Assembly (NCBI GenBank): GCA_037013495.1
Contig: CM072801.1
Location: 75,687,816 to 75,751,815, forward strand
Source: Hippophae tibetana
Lineage: Eukaryota > Streptophyta > Magnoliopsida > Rosales > Elaeagnaceae
DNA: 64,000 nucleotides
Direction: 5' to 3'
The notes under the pieces are model-generated. The model ran no database searches. It was not told where the DNA came from and was given only the letters and a program-made list of their open reading frames with translations. Within the stretch, counting starts at the first letter, position 1. Every line of letters starts with the position of its first letter. Position numbers and translations under genes: made by a program. Below are positions 1 through 13,000 of this stretch, one piece after another.

Positions 1-1900
1 ACTATAGTGTGTTTTTTATGTATCGAAACGAGCTTCAATTTGATATATTATAATAATTGTTTCGATATACGACTTAAAAGTTATAACAGTTTAAAGTTTC
101 AACCCCAATTGATAACTTCTTATTGTTTTTAAATAGTAAACTTTAGTAACTTTCTTCTTTTTTTTCAATAACATAGATAGGTTGAATACCAAAATGAAAA
201 AAACGAGAAAAAGATACCGTGAAAGTAAGGAAAGCTAAGAAATGAAATCTAAATGGGAAAAGAATGACAACAAAATTGAAAGAAAACACTCGACTTGAAG
301 GACACAATTTAATTCTTTTTTTCTAATTTCTAACTTAAGAAAGCAGAAAACGATCAAAGGACAAATTTTTGTAAATCTAAAATTCAAAAAATTGATAAAT
401 AAAGATAGATACACCATTTTCAGCAACCAAGGATATGATACCAAACAATGTAAATCCTTTTGGCAGACAACATATGTACCTAGGAACTCAAAGAATAAGA
501 AAGGTTGTATTGCTAAAAACATGGTTAAGATGATACAATTTAAATCCGAAAGAACAAGAATAGAAAACAAGGCAATATGGTGCGACCAAATTTTAAGACG
601 TCTCTAAGTAGTGTAAACGACGGAATCAGGGTTAAATAATAGGATAGCAAAACTACTGCTATAATGTGTTTTTTATGTATCGAAACGAGCTTCGATTTGA
701 TATATTATAATACTTGTTTCGATATACGTGTCAAAAGTTATAATAGTGTACAGTTTCAAACCCAATTGATAACTTCTTATTGATTTGAAATAGTGAACTG
801 CAGTAACTTTCTTGTTTTTTTCAATAACATAGATAGGTTGAACACAAAAATGAAATAACGAGAAAAACATACCGTGAAAGTAAGGAAACTAAGAAATGAA
901 ATCTAAATGGGAAAAGAATGACAACAAAATTGAAAGAAAACACTCGACTTGAAGGACACAATTTAATCATTTTTAATGATTTTTGACTAAAGAAAGGAGA
1001 AAACGATCAAAGGACAAATTGTTTTAAATCTAAAATTCAAAAAATAGATAAATAAAGATAGATACACCATTTTCAGCAACCAAGGATATGATACCAAACA
1101 AGGTAAATCCTTTTTGTAGACAACATATGTACCTAGTAACTCAAAGAATAAGAAAGGTTGAATTGCTAAAAACATGGTTAAGATGATAGAATTGGAATCC
1201 GAAAGAACAAGAATAGAAAACAAGGCAATAGGGTGCGACCAAATTTTAAGACGTCTCTAAGTAGTGTAAACGACGGAATCAGGGTTAAATATGAGGATAG
1301 CAAAACTACTGCTATAGTGTGTTTTTTATGTATCGAAACGAGCTTCAATTTGATATATTATAATAATTGTTTCGATATACGACTTAAAAGTTATAACAGT
1401 TTAAAGTTTCAACCCCAATTGATAACTTCTTATTGTTTTTAAATAGTAAACTTTAGTAACTTTCTTCTTTTTTTTCAATAACATAGATAGGTTGAATACA
1501 AAAATGAAAAAAACGAGAAAAAGATACCGTGAAAGTAAGGAAAGCTAAGAAATGAAATCTAAATGGGAAAAGAATGACAACAAAATTGAAAGAAAACACT
1601 CGACTTGAAGGACACAATTTAATTCTTTTTTTCTAATTTCTAACTTAAGAAAGCAGAAAACGATCAAAGGACAAATTTTTATAAATCTAAAATTCAAAAA
1701 ATTGATAAATAAAGATAGATACACCATTTTCAGCAACCAAGGCTATGATACCAAACAATGTAAATCCTTTTGGCAGACAACCTATGTTCCTAGGAACTCA
1801 AAGAATAAGAAAGGGTGAATTTCGAAAAACATGGTTAAGATGATAGAATTGGAATCCGAAAGAACAAGAATAGAAAAGAAGGCAATAGGGTGCGACCAAA

Positions 1901-2556
1901 TTTTAAGACGTCTGTAAGTAGTGTAAACGACGGAATCAGGGTTAAACTATGAGGATAGCGAAACTACTACTATAGTGTGTTTTTTATGTATCGAAACGAG
2001 CTTTGATTTGATATATTATAATACTTGTTTCGATATACGAGTCAAAAGTTATAATAGTTTATAGTTTCAACCCCAATTGATACCTTCTTATTGATTTGAA
2101 ATAGTGAACTGCAGAAACTTTCTTGTTTTCTTCAATAACATAGATAGGTTGAACACAAAAATGAACAAAACGAGAAAAAGATACCGTGAAAGTAAGGAAA
2201 GCTAAGATATGAAATCTAAATGGGAAAAGAATGACAACAAAATTGAAAGAAAACACTCGACTTGAAGGACATAATTTAATTATTTTTAATGATTTTTGAC
2301 TAAAGAAAGGAGAAAACGATCAAAGGACAAATTTTTTTAAATCTAAAATTCAAAAAATAGATAAATAAAGATAGATACACCATTTTCAGCAACCAAGGAT
2401 ATGATACCAAACAAGGTAAATCCTTTTTGTAGACAACATATGTACCTAGTAACTCAAAGAATAAGAAAGGTTGAATTGCTAAAAACATGGTTAAGATGAT
2501 AGAATTGGAATCCGAAAGAACAAGAATAGAAAACAAGGCAATAGGGTGCGACCAAA
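1901..2556 (+). repeat. Representative full-length 656-bp monomer
   Basis: This is a typical unit for orientation. From the anchor it runs through an oligo-T stretch into a dyad with arms at 1989-2000 and 2024-2035. A TATATTATAATA core fills part of the spacer. Next come a conserved AATTGATA(A/C)CTTCTTATTG segment and a long purine-rich, A-rich half with GAAAGAAAACACTCGACTTG and AAGAATAGAAAACAAGG motifs. The plus strand is markedly A/G-rich in that second half. Two common variants differ around the middle: TTCTAATTTCTAACTTAAG or TTTTTAATGATTTTTGACTA. The unit shows no transposon ends, no RNA-gene features and no coding periodicity that I can recognise. Confidence 0.93.
1989..2035. other. Conserved dyad (hairpin-capable) in the monomer
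   Basis: TATCGAAACGAG and CTTGTTTCGATA are inverted repeats matching at 11 of 12 positions, separated by a 23-bp AT-rich spacer containing GATATATTATAATA. The same structure is seen in nearly every monomer, for example at 678-724. Some copies change one arm from CTTG to ATTG (21-67). Half-length monomers carry a weakened form (CAAAACGAG with TTTTCGATG). It is the strongest symmetric element in the unit. A role as a protein-binding or structural element is only inference. Confidence 0.75.
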
Positions 2557-4821
2557 TTTTGAGACGTCTCTAAGTAGTGTAAACGACGGAATCAGGGTTA
2601 AATATGAGGATAGCAAAACTACTGCTATAGTGTGTTTTTTATGTATCGAAACGAGCTTCAATTTGATATATTATAATAATTGTTTCGATATACGACTTAA
2701 AAGTTATAACAGTTTAAAGTTTCAACCCCAATTGATAACTTCTTATTGTTTTTAAATAGTAAACTTTAGTAACTTTCTTCTTTTTTTTCAATAACATAGA
2801 TAGGTTGAATACAAAAATGAAAAAACGAGAAAAAGATACCGTGAAAGTAAGGAAAGCTAAGAAATGAAATCTAAATGGGAAAAGAATGACAACAAAATTG
2901 AAAGAAAACACTCGACTTGAAGGACACAATTTAATTCTTTTTTTCTAATTTCTAACTTAAGAAAGGAGAAAACGATCAAAGGACAAATTTTTGTAAATCT
3001 AAAATTCAAAAAATTGATAAATAAAGATAGATACACCATTTTCAGCAACCAAGGATATGATACCAAACAATGTAAATCCTTTTGGCAGACAACATATGTA
3101 CCTAGGAACTCAAAGAATAAGAAAGGTTGTATTGCTAAAAACATGGTTAAGATGATACAATTTGAATCCGAAAGAACAAGAATAGAAAACAAGGCAATAT
3201 GGTGCGACCAAATTTTAAGACGTCTCTAAGTAGTGTAAACGACGGAATCAGGGTTAAATAATAGGATAGCAAAACTACTGCTATAATGTGTTTTTATGTA
3301 TCGAAACGAGCTTCGATTTGATATATTATAATACTTGTTTCGATATATGTGTCAAAAGTTATAAAAGTGTACAGTTTCAAACCCAATTGATAACTTCTTA
3401 CTGATTTGAAATAGTGAACTGCAGTAACTTTCTTGTTTTTTTCAATAACATAGATAGGTTGAACACAAAAATGAAATAACGAGAAAAACATACCGTGAAA
3501 GTAAGGAAACTAAGAAATGAAATCTAAATGGGAAAAGAATGACAACAAAATTGAAAGAAAACACTCGACTTGAAGGACACAATTTAATTCTTTTTTCTAA
3601 TTTCTAAATTAAGAAAGAAGAAAACGATCAAAGGACAAATTTTTATAAATCTAAAATTCAAAAAATTGATAAATAAAGATAGATACACCATTTTCAGCAA
3701 CCAAGGCTATGATACCAAACTATGTAAATCCTTTTGGCAGACAACATATGTTCCTAGGAACTCAAAGAATAAGAAAGGGTGAATTGCGAAAAACATGGTT
3801 AAGATGATAGAATTGGAATCCGAAAGAACAAGAATAGAAAAGAAGGCAATAGGGTGCGACCAAATTTTAAGACGTCTGTAAGTAGTGTAAACGACGGAAT
3901 CAGGGTTAAACTATGAGGATAGCGAAACTACTGCTATAGTGTGTTTTTTATGTATCGAAACGAGCTTTGATTTGATATATTATAATACTTGTTTCTATAT
4001 ACGAGTCAAAAGTTATAATAGTTTACAGTTTCAACCCCAATTGATACCTTCTTATTGATTTGAAATAGTGAACTGCAGAAACTTTCTTGTTTTCGTCAAT
4101 AACATAGATAGGTTGAACACAAAAATGAACAAAACGAGAAAAAGATACCTTGAAAGTAAGGAAAGCTAAGATATGAAATCTAAATGGGAAAAGAATGACA
4201 ACAAAATTGAAAGAAAACACTCGACTTGAAGGACACAATTTAATTATTTTTAATGATTTTTGACTAAAGAAAGGAGAAAACGATCAAAGGACAAATTGTT
4301 TTAAATCTAAAATTCAAAAAATAGATAAATAAAGATAGATACACCATTTTCAGCAACCAAGGATATGATACCAAACAAGGTAAATCCTTTTTGTAGACAA
4401 CATATGTACCTAGTAACTCAAAGAATAAGAAAGGTTGAATTGCTAAAAACATGGTTAAGATGATAGAATTGGAATCCGAAAGAACAAGAATAGAAAACAA
4501 GGCAATAGGGTGCGACCAAATTTTAAGACGTCTCTAAGTAGAGTAAACGACGGAATCAGGGTTAAATATGAGGATAGCAAAACTACTGCTATAGTGTGTT
4601 TTTTATGTATCGAAACGAGCTTCGATTTGATATATTATAATAATTGTTTCGATATACGACTTAAAAGTTATAACAGTTTAAAGTTTCAACCCCAATTGAT
4701 AACTTCTTATTGTTTTTAAATAGTAAACTTTAGTAACTTTCTTCTTTTTTTTCAATAACATAGATAGGTTGAATACAAAAATGAAAAAAACGAGAAAAAG
4801 ATACCGTGAAAGTAAGGAAAG

Positions 4822-7800
4822 CTAAGAAATGAAATCTAAATGGGAAAAGAATGACAACAAAATTGAAAGAAAACACTCGCCTTGAAGGACACAATTTAAT
4901 TCTTTTTTTCTAATTTCTAACTTAAGAAAGCAGAAAACGATCAAAGGACAAATTTTTGTAAATCTAAAATTCAAAAAATTGATAAATAAAGATAGATACA
5001 CCATTTTCAGCAACCAAGGATATGATACCAAACAATGTAAATCCTTTTGGCAGACAACATATGTACCTAGGAACTCAAAGAATAAGAAAGGGTGAATTGC
5101 GAAAAACATGGTTAAGATGATAGAATTGGAATCCGAAAGAACAAGAATAGAAAAGAAGGCAATAGGGTACGACCAAATTTTAAGACGTCTGTAAGTAGTG
5201 TAAACGACGGAATCAGGGTTAAACTATGAGGATAGCGAAACTACTGCTATAGTGTGTTTTTTATGTATCGAAACGAGCTTTGATTTGATATATTATAATA
5301 CTTGTTTCGATATACGAGTCAAAAGTTATAATAGTTTACAGTTTCAACCCCAATTGATACCTTCTTATTGATTTGAAATAGTGAACTGCAGAAACTTTCT
5401 TGTTTTCTTCAATAACATAGATAGGTTGAACACAAAAATGAACAAAACGAGAAAAAGATACCGTGAAAGTAAGGAAAGCTAAGATATGAAATCTAAATGG
5501 GAAAAGAATGACAACAAAATTGAAAGAAAACACTCGACTTGAAGGACATAATTTAATTATTTTTAATGATTTTTGACTAAAGAAAGGAGAAAACGATCAA
5601 AGGACAAATTTTTTTAAATCTAAAATTCAAAAAATAGATAAATAAAGATAGATACACCATTTTCAGCAACCAAGGATATGATACCAAACAAGGTAAATCC
5701 TTTTTGTAGACAACACATGTACCTAGTAACTCAAAGAATAAGAAAGGTTGAATTGCTAAAAACATGGTTAAGATGATACAATTTGAATCCGAAAGAACAA
5801 GAATAGAAAACAAGGCAATAGGGTGAGACCAAATTTTAAGACGTCTCTAAGTAGTGTAAACGACGGAATCAGGGTTAAATATGAGGATAGCAAAACTACT
5901 TCTATAGTGTGTTTTTTATGTATCGAAACGAGCTTCGATTTGATATATTATAATAATTGTTTCGATATACGACTTAAAAGTTATAACAGTTTAAAGTTTC
6001 AACCCCAATTGATAACTTCTTATTGTTTTTAAATAGTAAACTTTAGTAACTTTCTTCTTTTTCTTCAATAACATAGATAGGTTGAATACAAAAATGAAAA
6101 AAACGAGAAAAAGATACCGTGAAAGTAAGGAAAGCTAAGAAATGAAATCTAAATGGGAAAAGAATGACAACAAAATTGAAAGAAAACACTCGACTTGAAG
6201 GACATAATTTAATTATTTTTAATGATTTTTGACTAAAGAAGGGAGAAAACGATCAAAGGACAAATTTTTGTAAATCTAAAATTCAAAAAATTGATAAATA
6301 AAGATAGATACACCATTTTCAGCAACCAAGGATATGATACCAAACAATGTAAATCCTTTTGGCAGACAACATATGTACCTAGGAACTCAAAGAATAAGAA
6401 AGGTTGTATTGCTAAAAACATGGTTAAGATGATACAATTTGAATCCGAAAGAACAAGAATAGAAAACAAGGCAATATGGTGCGACCAAATTTTAAGACGT
6501 CTCTAAGTAGTGTAAACGACGGAATCAGGGTTAAATAATAGGATAGCAAAACTACTGCTATAATGTGTTTTTTATGTATCGAAACGAGCTTCGATTTGAT
6601 ATATTATAATACTTGTTTCGATATACGTGTCAAAAGTTATAATAGTGTACAGTTTCAAACCCAATTGATAACTTCTTATTGATTTGAAATAGTGAACTGC
6701 AGTAACTTTCTTGTTTTTTTCAATAACATAGATAGGTTGAACACAAAAATGAAATAACGAGAAAAACATACCGTGAAAGTAAGGAAACTAAGAAATGAAA
6801 TCTAAATAGGAAAAGAATGACAACAAAATTGAAAGAAAACACTCGACTTGAAGGACACAATTTAATTCTTTTTTCTAATTTCTAAATTAAGAAAGAAGAA
6901 AACGATCAAAGGACAAATTTTTATAAATCTAAAATTCAAAAAATTGATAAATAAAGATAGATACACCATTTTCAGCAACCAAGGCTATGATACCAAACTA
7001 TGTAAATCCTTTTGGCAGACAACATATGTTCCTAGGAACTCAAAGAATAAGAAAGGGTGAATTGCAAAAAACATGGTTAAGATGATAGAATTGGAATCCG
7101 AAAGAACAAGAATAGAAAAGAAGGCAATAGGGTGCGACCAAATTTTAAGACGTCTGTAAGTAGTGTAAACGACGGAATCAGGGTTAAACTATGAGGATAG
7201 CGAAACTACTGCTATAGTGTGTTTTTTATGTATCGAAACGAGCTTTGATTTGATATATTATAATACTTGTTTCGATATACGAGTCAAAAGTTATAATAGT
7301 TTACAGTTTCAACCCCAATTGATACCTTCTTATTGATTTGAAATAGTGAACTGCAGAAACTTTCTTGTTTTCTTCAATAACATAGATAGGTTGAACACAA
7401 AAATGAACAAAACGAGAAAAAGATACCGTGAAAGTAAGGAAAGCTAAGAAATGAAATCTAAATGGGAAACGAATGACAACAAAATTGAAAGAAAACACTC
7501 GACTTGAAGGACACAATTTAATTCTTTTTTTCTAATTTCTAACTTAAGAAAGCAGAAAACGATCAAAGGACAAATTTTTATAAATCTAAAATTCAAAAAA
7601 TTGATAAATAAAGATAGATACACCATTTTCAGCAACCAAGGATATGATACCAAACAATGTAAATCCTTTTGGCAGACAACATATGTACCTAGGAACTCAA
7701 AGAATAAGAAAGGTTGTATTGCTAAAAACATGGTTAAGATGATACAATTTGAATCCGAAAGAACAAGAATAGAAAACAAGGCAATATGGTGCGACCAAAT

Positions 7801-10066
7801 TTTAAGACGTCTGTAAGTAGTGTAAACGACGGAATCAGGGTTAAACTATGAGGATAGCGAAACTACTACTATAGTGTGTTTTTTATGTATCGAAACGAGC
7901 TTTGATTTGATATATTATAATACTTGTTTCGATATACGAGTCAAAAGTTATAATAGTTTACAGTTTCAACCCCAATTGATACCTTCTTATTGATTTGAAA
8001 TAGTGAACTGCAGAAACTTTCTTGTTTTCTTCAATAACATAGATAGGTTGAACACAAAAATGAACAAAACGAGAAAAAGATACCGTGAAAGTAAGGAAAG
8101 CTAAGATATGAAATCTAAATGGGAAAAGAATGACAACAAAATTGAAAGAAAACACTCGACTTGAAGGACACAATTTAATTCTTTTTTTCTAATTTCTAAC
8201 TTAAGAAAGCAGAAAACGATCAAAGGACAAATTTTTATGAATCTAAAATTCAAAAAATTGATAAATAAAGATAGATACACCATTTTCAGCAACCAAGGAT
8301 ATGATACCAAACAATGTAAATCCTTTTGGCAGACAACATATGTACCTAGGAACTCAAAGAATAAGAAAGGGTGAATTGCGAAAAACATGGTTAAGATGAT
8401 AGAATTTAAATCCGAAAGAACAAGAATAGAAAAGAAGGCAATAGGGTGCGACCAAATTTTAAGACGTCTGTAAGTAGTGTAAACGACGGAATCAGGGTTA
8501 AACTATGAGGATAGCGAAACTACTACTATAGTGTGTTTTTTATGTATCGAAACGAGCTTTGATTTGATATATTATAATACTTGTTTCGATATACGAGTCA
8601 AAAGTTATAATAGTTTACAATTTCAACCCCAATTGATACCTTCTTATTGATTTGAAATAGTGAACTGCAGAAACTTTCTTGTTTTCTTCAATAACATAGA
8701 TAGGTTGAATACAAAAATGAACAAAACGAGAAAAAGATACCGTGAAAGTAAGGAAAGCTAAGATATGAAATCTAAATGGGAAAAGAATGACAACAAAATT
8801 GAAAGAAAACACTCGACTTGAAGGACACAATTTAATTCTTTTTAATGATTTTTGACTAAAGAAAGGAGAAAACGATCAAAGGACAAATTGTTTTAAATCT
8901 AAAATTCAAAAAATAGATAAATAAAGATAGATACACCATTTTCAGCAACCAAGGATATGATACCAAACAAGGTAAATCCTTTTTGTAGACAACATATGTA
9001 CCTAGTAATCCAAAGAATAAGAAAGGTTGAATTGCTAAAAACATGGTTAAGATGATAGAATTGGAATCCCAAAGAACAAGAATAGAAAACAAGGCAATAG
9101 GGTGCGACCAAATTTTAAGACGTCTCTAAGTAGTGTAAACGACGGAATCAGGGTTAAATATGAGGATAGCAAAACTACTGCTATAGTGTGTTTTTTATGT
9201 ATCGAAACGAGCTTCGATTTGATATATTATAATAATTGTTTCGATATACGACTTAAAAGTTATAACAGTTTAAAGTTTCATCCCCAATTGATAACTTCTT
9301 ATTGTTTTTAAATAGTAAACTTTAGTAACTTTCTTCTTTTTCTTCAATAACATAGATAGGTTGAATACAAAAATGAAAAAAACGAGAAAAAGATACCGTG
9401 AAAGTAAGGAAAGCTAAGAAATGAAATCTAAATGGGAAAAGAATGACAACAAAATTGAAAGAAAACACTCGACTTGAAGGACATAATTTAATTATTTTTA
9501 ATGATTTTTGACTAAAGAAAGGAGAAAACGATCAAAGGACAAATTTTTGTAAATCTAAAATTCAAAAAATTGATAAATAAAGATAGATACACCATTTTCA
9601 GCAACCAAGGATATGATACCAAACAATGTAAATCCTTTTGGCAGACAACATATGTACCTAGGAACTCAAAGAATAAGAAAGGTTGTATTGCTAAAAACAT
9701 GGTTAAGATGATACAATTTGAATCCGAAAGAACAAGAATAGAAAACAAGGCAATATGGTGCGACCAAATTTTAAGACGTCTCTAAGTAGTGTAAACGACG
9801 GAATCAGGGTTAAATAATAGGATAGCAAAACTACTGCTATAATGTGTTTTTTATGTATCGAAACGAGCTTCGATTTGATATATTATAATACTTGTTTCGA
9901 TATACGTGTCAAAAGTTATAAAAGTGTACAGTTTCAAACCCAATTGATAACTTCTTACTGATTTGAAATAGTGAACTGCAGTAACTTTCTTGTTTTTTTC
10001 AATAACATAGATAGGTTGAACACAAAAATGAAATAACGAGAAAAACATACCGTGAAAGTAAGGAAA
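4822..10066 (+). repeat. 8-monomer higher-order repeat, copy 1 (5,245 bp)
   Basis: Eight full-length monomers, anchors 5178, 5834, 6490, 7143, 7800, 8457, 9113 and 9769. The whole block recurs immediately downstream at a constant offset of 5,245 bp. By eye I see only a handful of substitutions between copies, for example near 7,265, 7,470, 7,966 and 8,619, until the last few hundred bases. Rare variants travel with both copies, such as CTCGCCTTG near the left edge and GGGTGAGACC near 5,821. These show a block duplication rather than independent similarity. The right end (about 9,850-10,060) instead resembles 3,294-3,520. Confidence 0.93.
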
Positions 10067-13000
10067 CTAAGAAATGAAATCTAAATGGGAAAAGAATGAC
10101 AACAAAATTGAAAGAAAACACTCGCCTTGAAGGACACAATTTAATTCTTTTTTTCTAATTTCTAACTTAAGAAAGCAGAAAACGATCAAAGGACAAATTT
10201 TTGTAAATCTAAAATTCAAAAAATTGATAAATAAAGATAGATACACCATTTTCAGCAACCAAGGATATGATACCAAACAATGTAAATCCTTTTGGCAGAC
10301 AACATATGTACCTAGGAACTCAAAGAATAAGAAAGGGTGAATTGCGAAAAACATGGTTAAGATGATAGAATTGGAATCCGAAAGAACAAGAATAGAAAAG
10401 AAGGCAATAGGGTACGACCAAATTTTAAGACGTCTGTAAGTAGTGTAAACGACGGAATCAGGGTTAAACTATGAGGATAGCGAAACTACTGCTATAGTGT
10501 GTTTTTTATGTATCGAAACGAGCTTTGATTTGATATATTATAATACTTGTTTCGATATACGAGTCAAAAGTTATAATAGTTTACAGTTTCAACCCCAATT
10601 GATACCTTCTTATTGATTTGAAATAGTGAACTGCAGAAACTTTCTTGTTTTCTTCAATAACATAGATAGGTTGAACACAAAAATGAACAAAACGAGAAAA
10701 AGATACCGTGAAAGTAAGGAAAGCTAAGATATGAAATCTAAATGGGAAAAGAATGACAACAAAATTGAAAGAAAACACTCGACTTGAAGGACATAATTTA
10801 ATTATTTTTAATGATTTTTGACTAAAGAAAGGAGAAAACGATCAAAGGACAAATTTTTTTAAATCTAAAATTCAAAAAATAGATAAATAAAGATAGATAC
10901 ACCATTTTCAGCAACCAAGGATATGATACCAAACAAGGTAAATCCTTTTTGTAGACAACACATGTACCTAGTAACTCAAAGAATAAGAAAGGTTGAATTG
11001 CTAAAAACATGGTTAAGATGATACAATTTGAATCCGAAAGAACAAGAATAGAAAACAAGGCAATAGGGTGAGACCAAATTTTAAGACGTCTCTAAGTAGT
11101 GTAAACGACGGAATCAGGGTTAAATATGAGGATAGCAAAACTACTTCTATAGTGTGTTTTTTATGTATCGAAACGAGCTTCGATTTGATATATTATAATA
11201 ATTGTTTCGATATACGACTTAAAAGTTATAACAGTTTAAAGTTTCAACCCCAATTGATAACTTCTTATTGTTTTTAAATAGTAAACTTTAGTAACTTTCT
11301 TCTTTTTCTTCAATAACATAGATAGGTTGAATACAAAAATGAAAAAAACGAGAAAAAGATACCGTGAAAGTAAGGAAAGCTAAGAAATGAAATCTAAATG
11401 GGAAAAGAATGACAACAAAATTGAAAGAAAACACTCGACTTGAAGGACATAATTTAATTATTTTTAATGATTTTTGACTAAAGAAGGGAGAAAACGATCA
11501 AAGGACAAATTTTTGTAAATCTAAAATTCAAAAAATTGATAAATAAAGATAGATACACCATTTTCAGCAACCAAGGATATGATACCAAACAATGTAAATC
11601 CTTTTGGCAGACAACATATGTACCTAGGAACTCAAAGAATAAGAAAGGTTGTATTGCTAAAAACATGGTTAAGATGATACAATTTGAATCCGAAAGAACA
11701 AGAATAGAAAACAAGGCAATATGGTGCGACCAAATTTTAAGACGTCTCTAAGTAGTGTAAACGACGGAATCAGGGTTAAATAATAGGATAGCAAAACTAC
11801 TGCTATAATGTGTTTTTTATGTATCGAAACGAGCTTCGATTTGATATATTATAATACTTGTTTCGATATACGTGTCAAAAGTTATAATAGTGTACAGTTT
11901 CAAACCCAATTGATAACTTCTTATTGATTTGAAATAGTGAACTGCAGTAACTTTCTTGTTTTTTTCAATAACATAGATAGGTTGAACACAAAAATGAAAT
12001 AACGAGAAAAACATACCGTGAAAGTAAGGAAACTAAGAAATGAAATCTAAATAGGAAAAGAATGACAACAAAATTGAAAGAAAACACTCGACTTGAAGGA
12101 CACAATTTAATTCTTTTTTCTAATTTCTAAATTAAGAAAGAAGAAAACGATCAAAGGACAAATTTTTATAAATCTAAAATTCAAAAAATTGATAAATAAA
12201 GATAGATACACCATTTTCAGCAACCAAGGCTATGATACCAAACTATGTAAATCCTTTTGGCAGACAACATATGTTCCTAGGAACTCAAAGAATAAGAAAG
12301 GGTGAATTGCAAAAAACATGGTTAAGATGATAGAATTGGAATCCGAAAGAACAAGAATAGAAAAGAAGGCAATAGGGTGCGACCAAATTTTAAGACGTCT
12401 GTAAGTAGTGTAAACGACGGAATCAGGGTTAAACTATGAGGATAGCGAAACTACTGCTATAGTGTGTTTTTTATGTATCGAAACGAGCTTTGATTTGATA
12501 TATTATAATTCTTGTTTCGATATACGAGTCAAAAGTTATAATAGTTTACAGTTTCAACCCCAATTGATACCTTCTTATTGATTTGAAATAGTGAACTGCA
12601 GAAACTTTCTTGTTTTCTTCAATAACATAGATAGGTTGAACACAAAAATGAACAAAACGAGAAAAAGATACCGTGAAAGTAAGGAAAGCTAAGAAATGAA
12701 ATCTAAATGGGAAAAGAATGACAACAAAATTGAAAGAAAACACTCGACTTGAAGGACACAATTTAATTCTTTTTTTCTAATTTCTAACTTAAGAAAGCAG
12801 AAAACGATCAAAGGACAAATTTTTATAAATCTAAAATTCAAAAAATTGATAAATAAAGATAGATACACCATTTTCAGCAACCAAGGATATGATACCAAAC
12901 AATGTAAATCCTTTTGGCAGACAACATATGTACCTAGGAACTCAAAGAATAAGAAAGGTTGTATTGCTAAAAACATGGTTAAGATGATACAATTTGAATC

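Larger units (their letters stand above)
1..4821 (+). repeat. 656-bp satellite array, left segment
   Basis: About seven full-length head-to-tail monomers, with the TTTTAAGACGT anchor at 591, 1244, 1901, 2557 (one mismatch), 3213, 3865 and 4521, so spacings are 652-657 bp. Adjacent monomers are not the closest relatives. Stretches match best four monomers away (235-570 against 2857-3192, offset 2,622 bp) or five away (987-1223 against 4264-4500, offset 3,277 bp). That is a higher-order rather than a simple tandem arrangement. The sequence starts inside a monomer, so the array continues to the left of the window. No gene is seen. Short reading frames on both strands are copies of the same repeat. 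Confidence 0.97.

Noticed and set aside
235-570. A 111-codon minus-strand open frame encoding a very hydrophobic peptide, repeated in many monomers
   Set aside because: It recurs because the satellite recurs. Other monomers shorten or interrupt it freely (95, 78 or 63 codons), and its hydrophobicity simply reflects reading the A-rich strand backwards. No start context, splice signals or family resemblance support a gene.
711-724. TATATTATAATA plus dyad as a promoter in each monomer
   Set aside because: TA-rich strings are expected by chance in DNA this AT-rich. No downstream transcript features are visible.
3014-3229. Plus-strand open frames of 60-88 codons ending near the monomer anchor
   Set aside because: Same reason: satellite by-product, with length varying from monomer to monomer and no recognisable domain.
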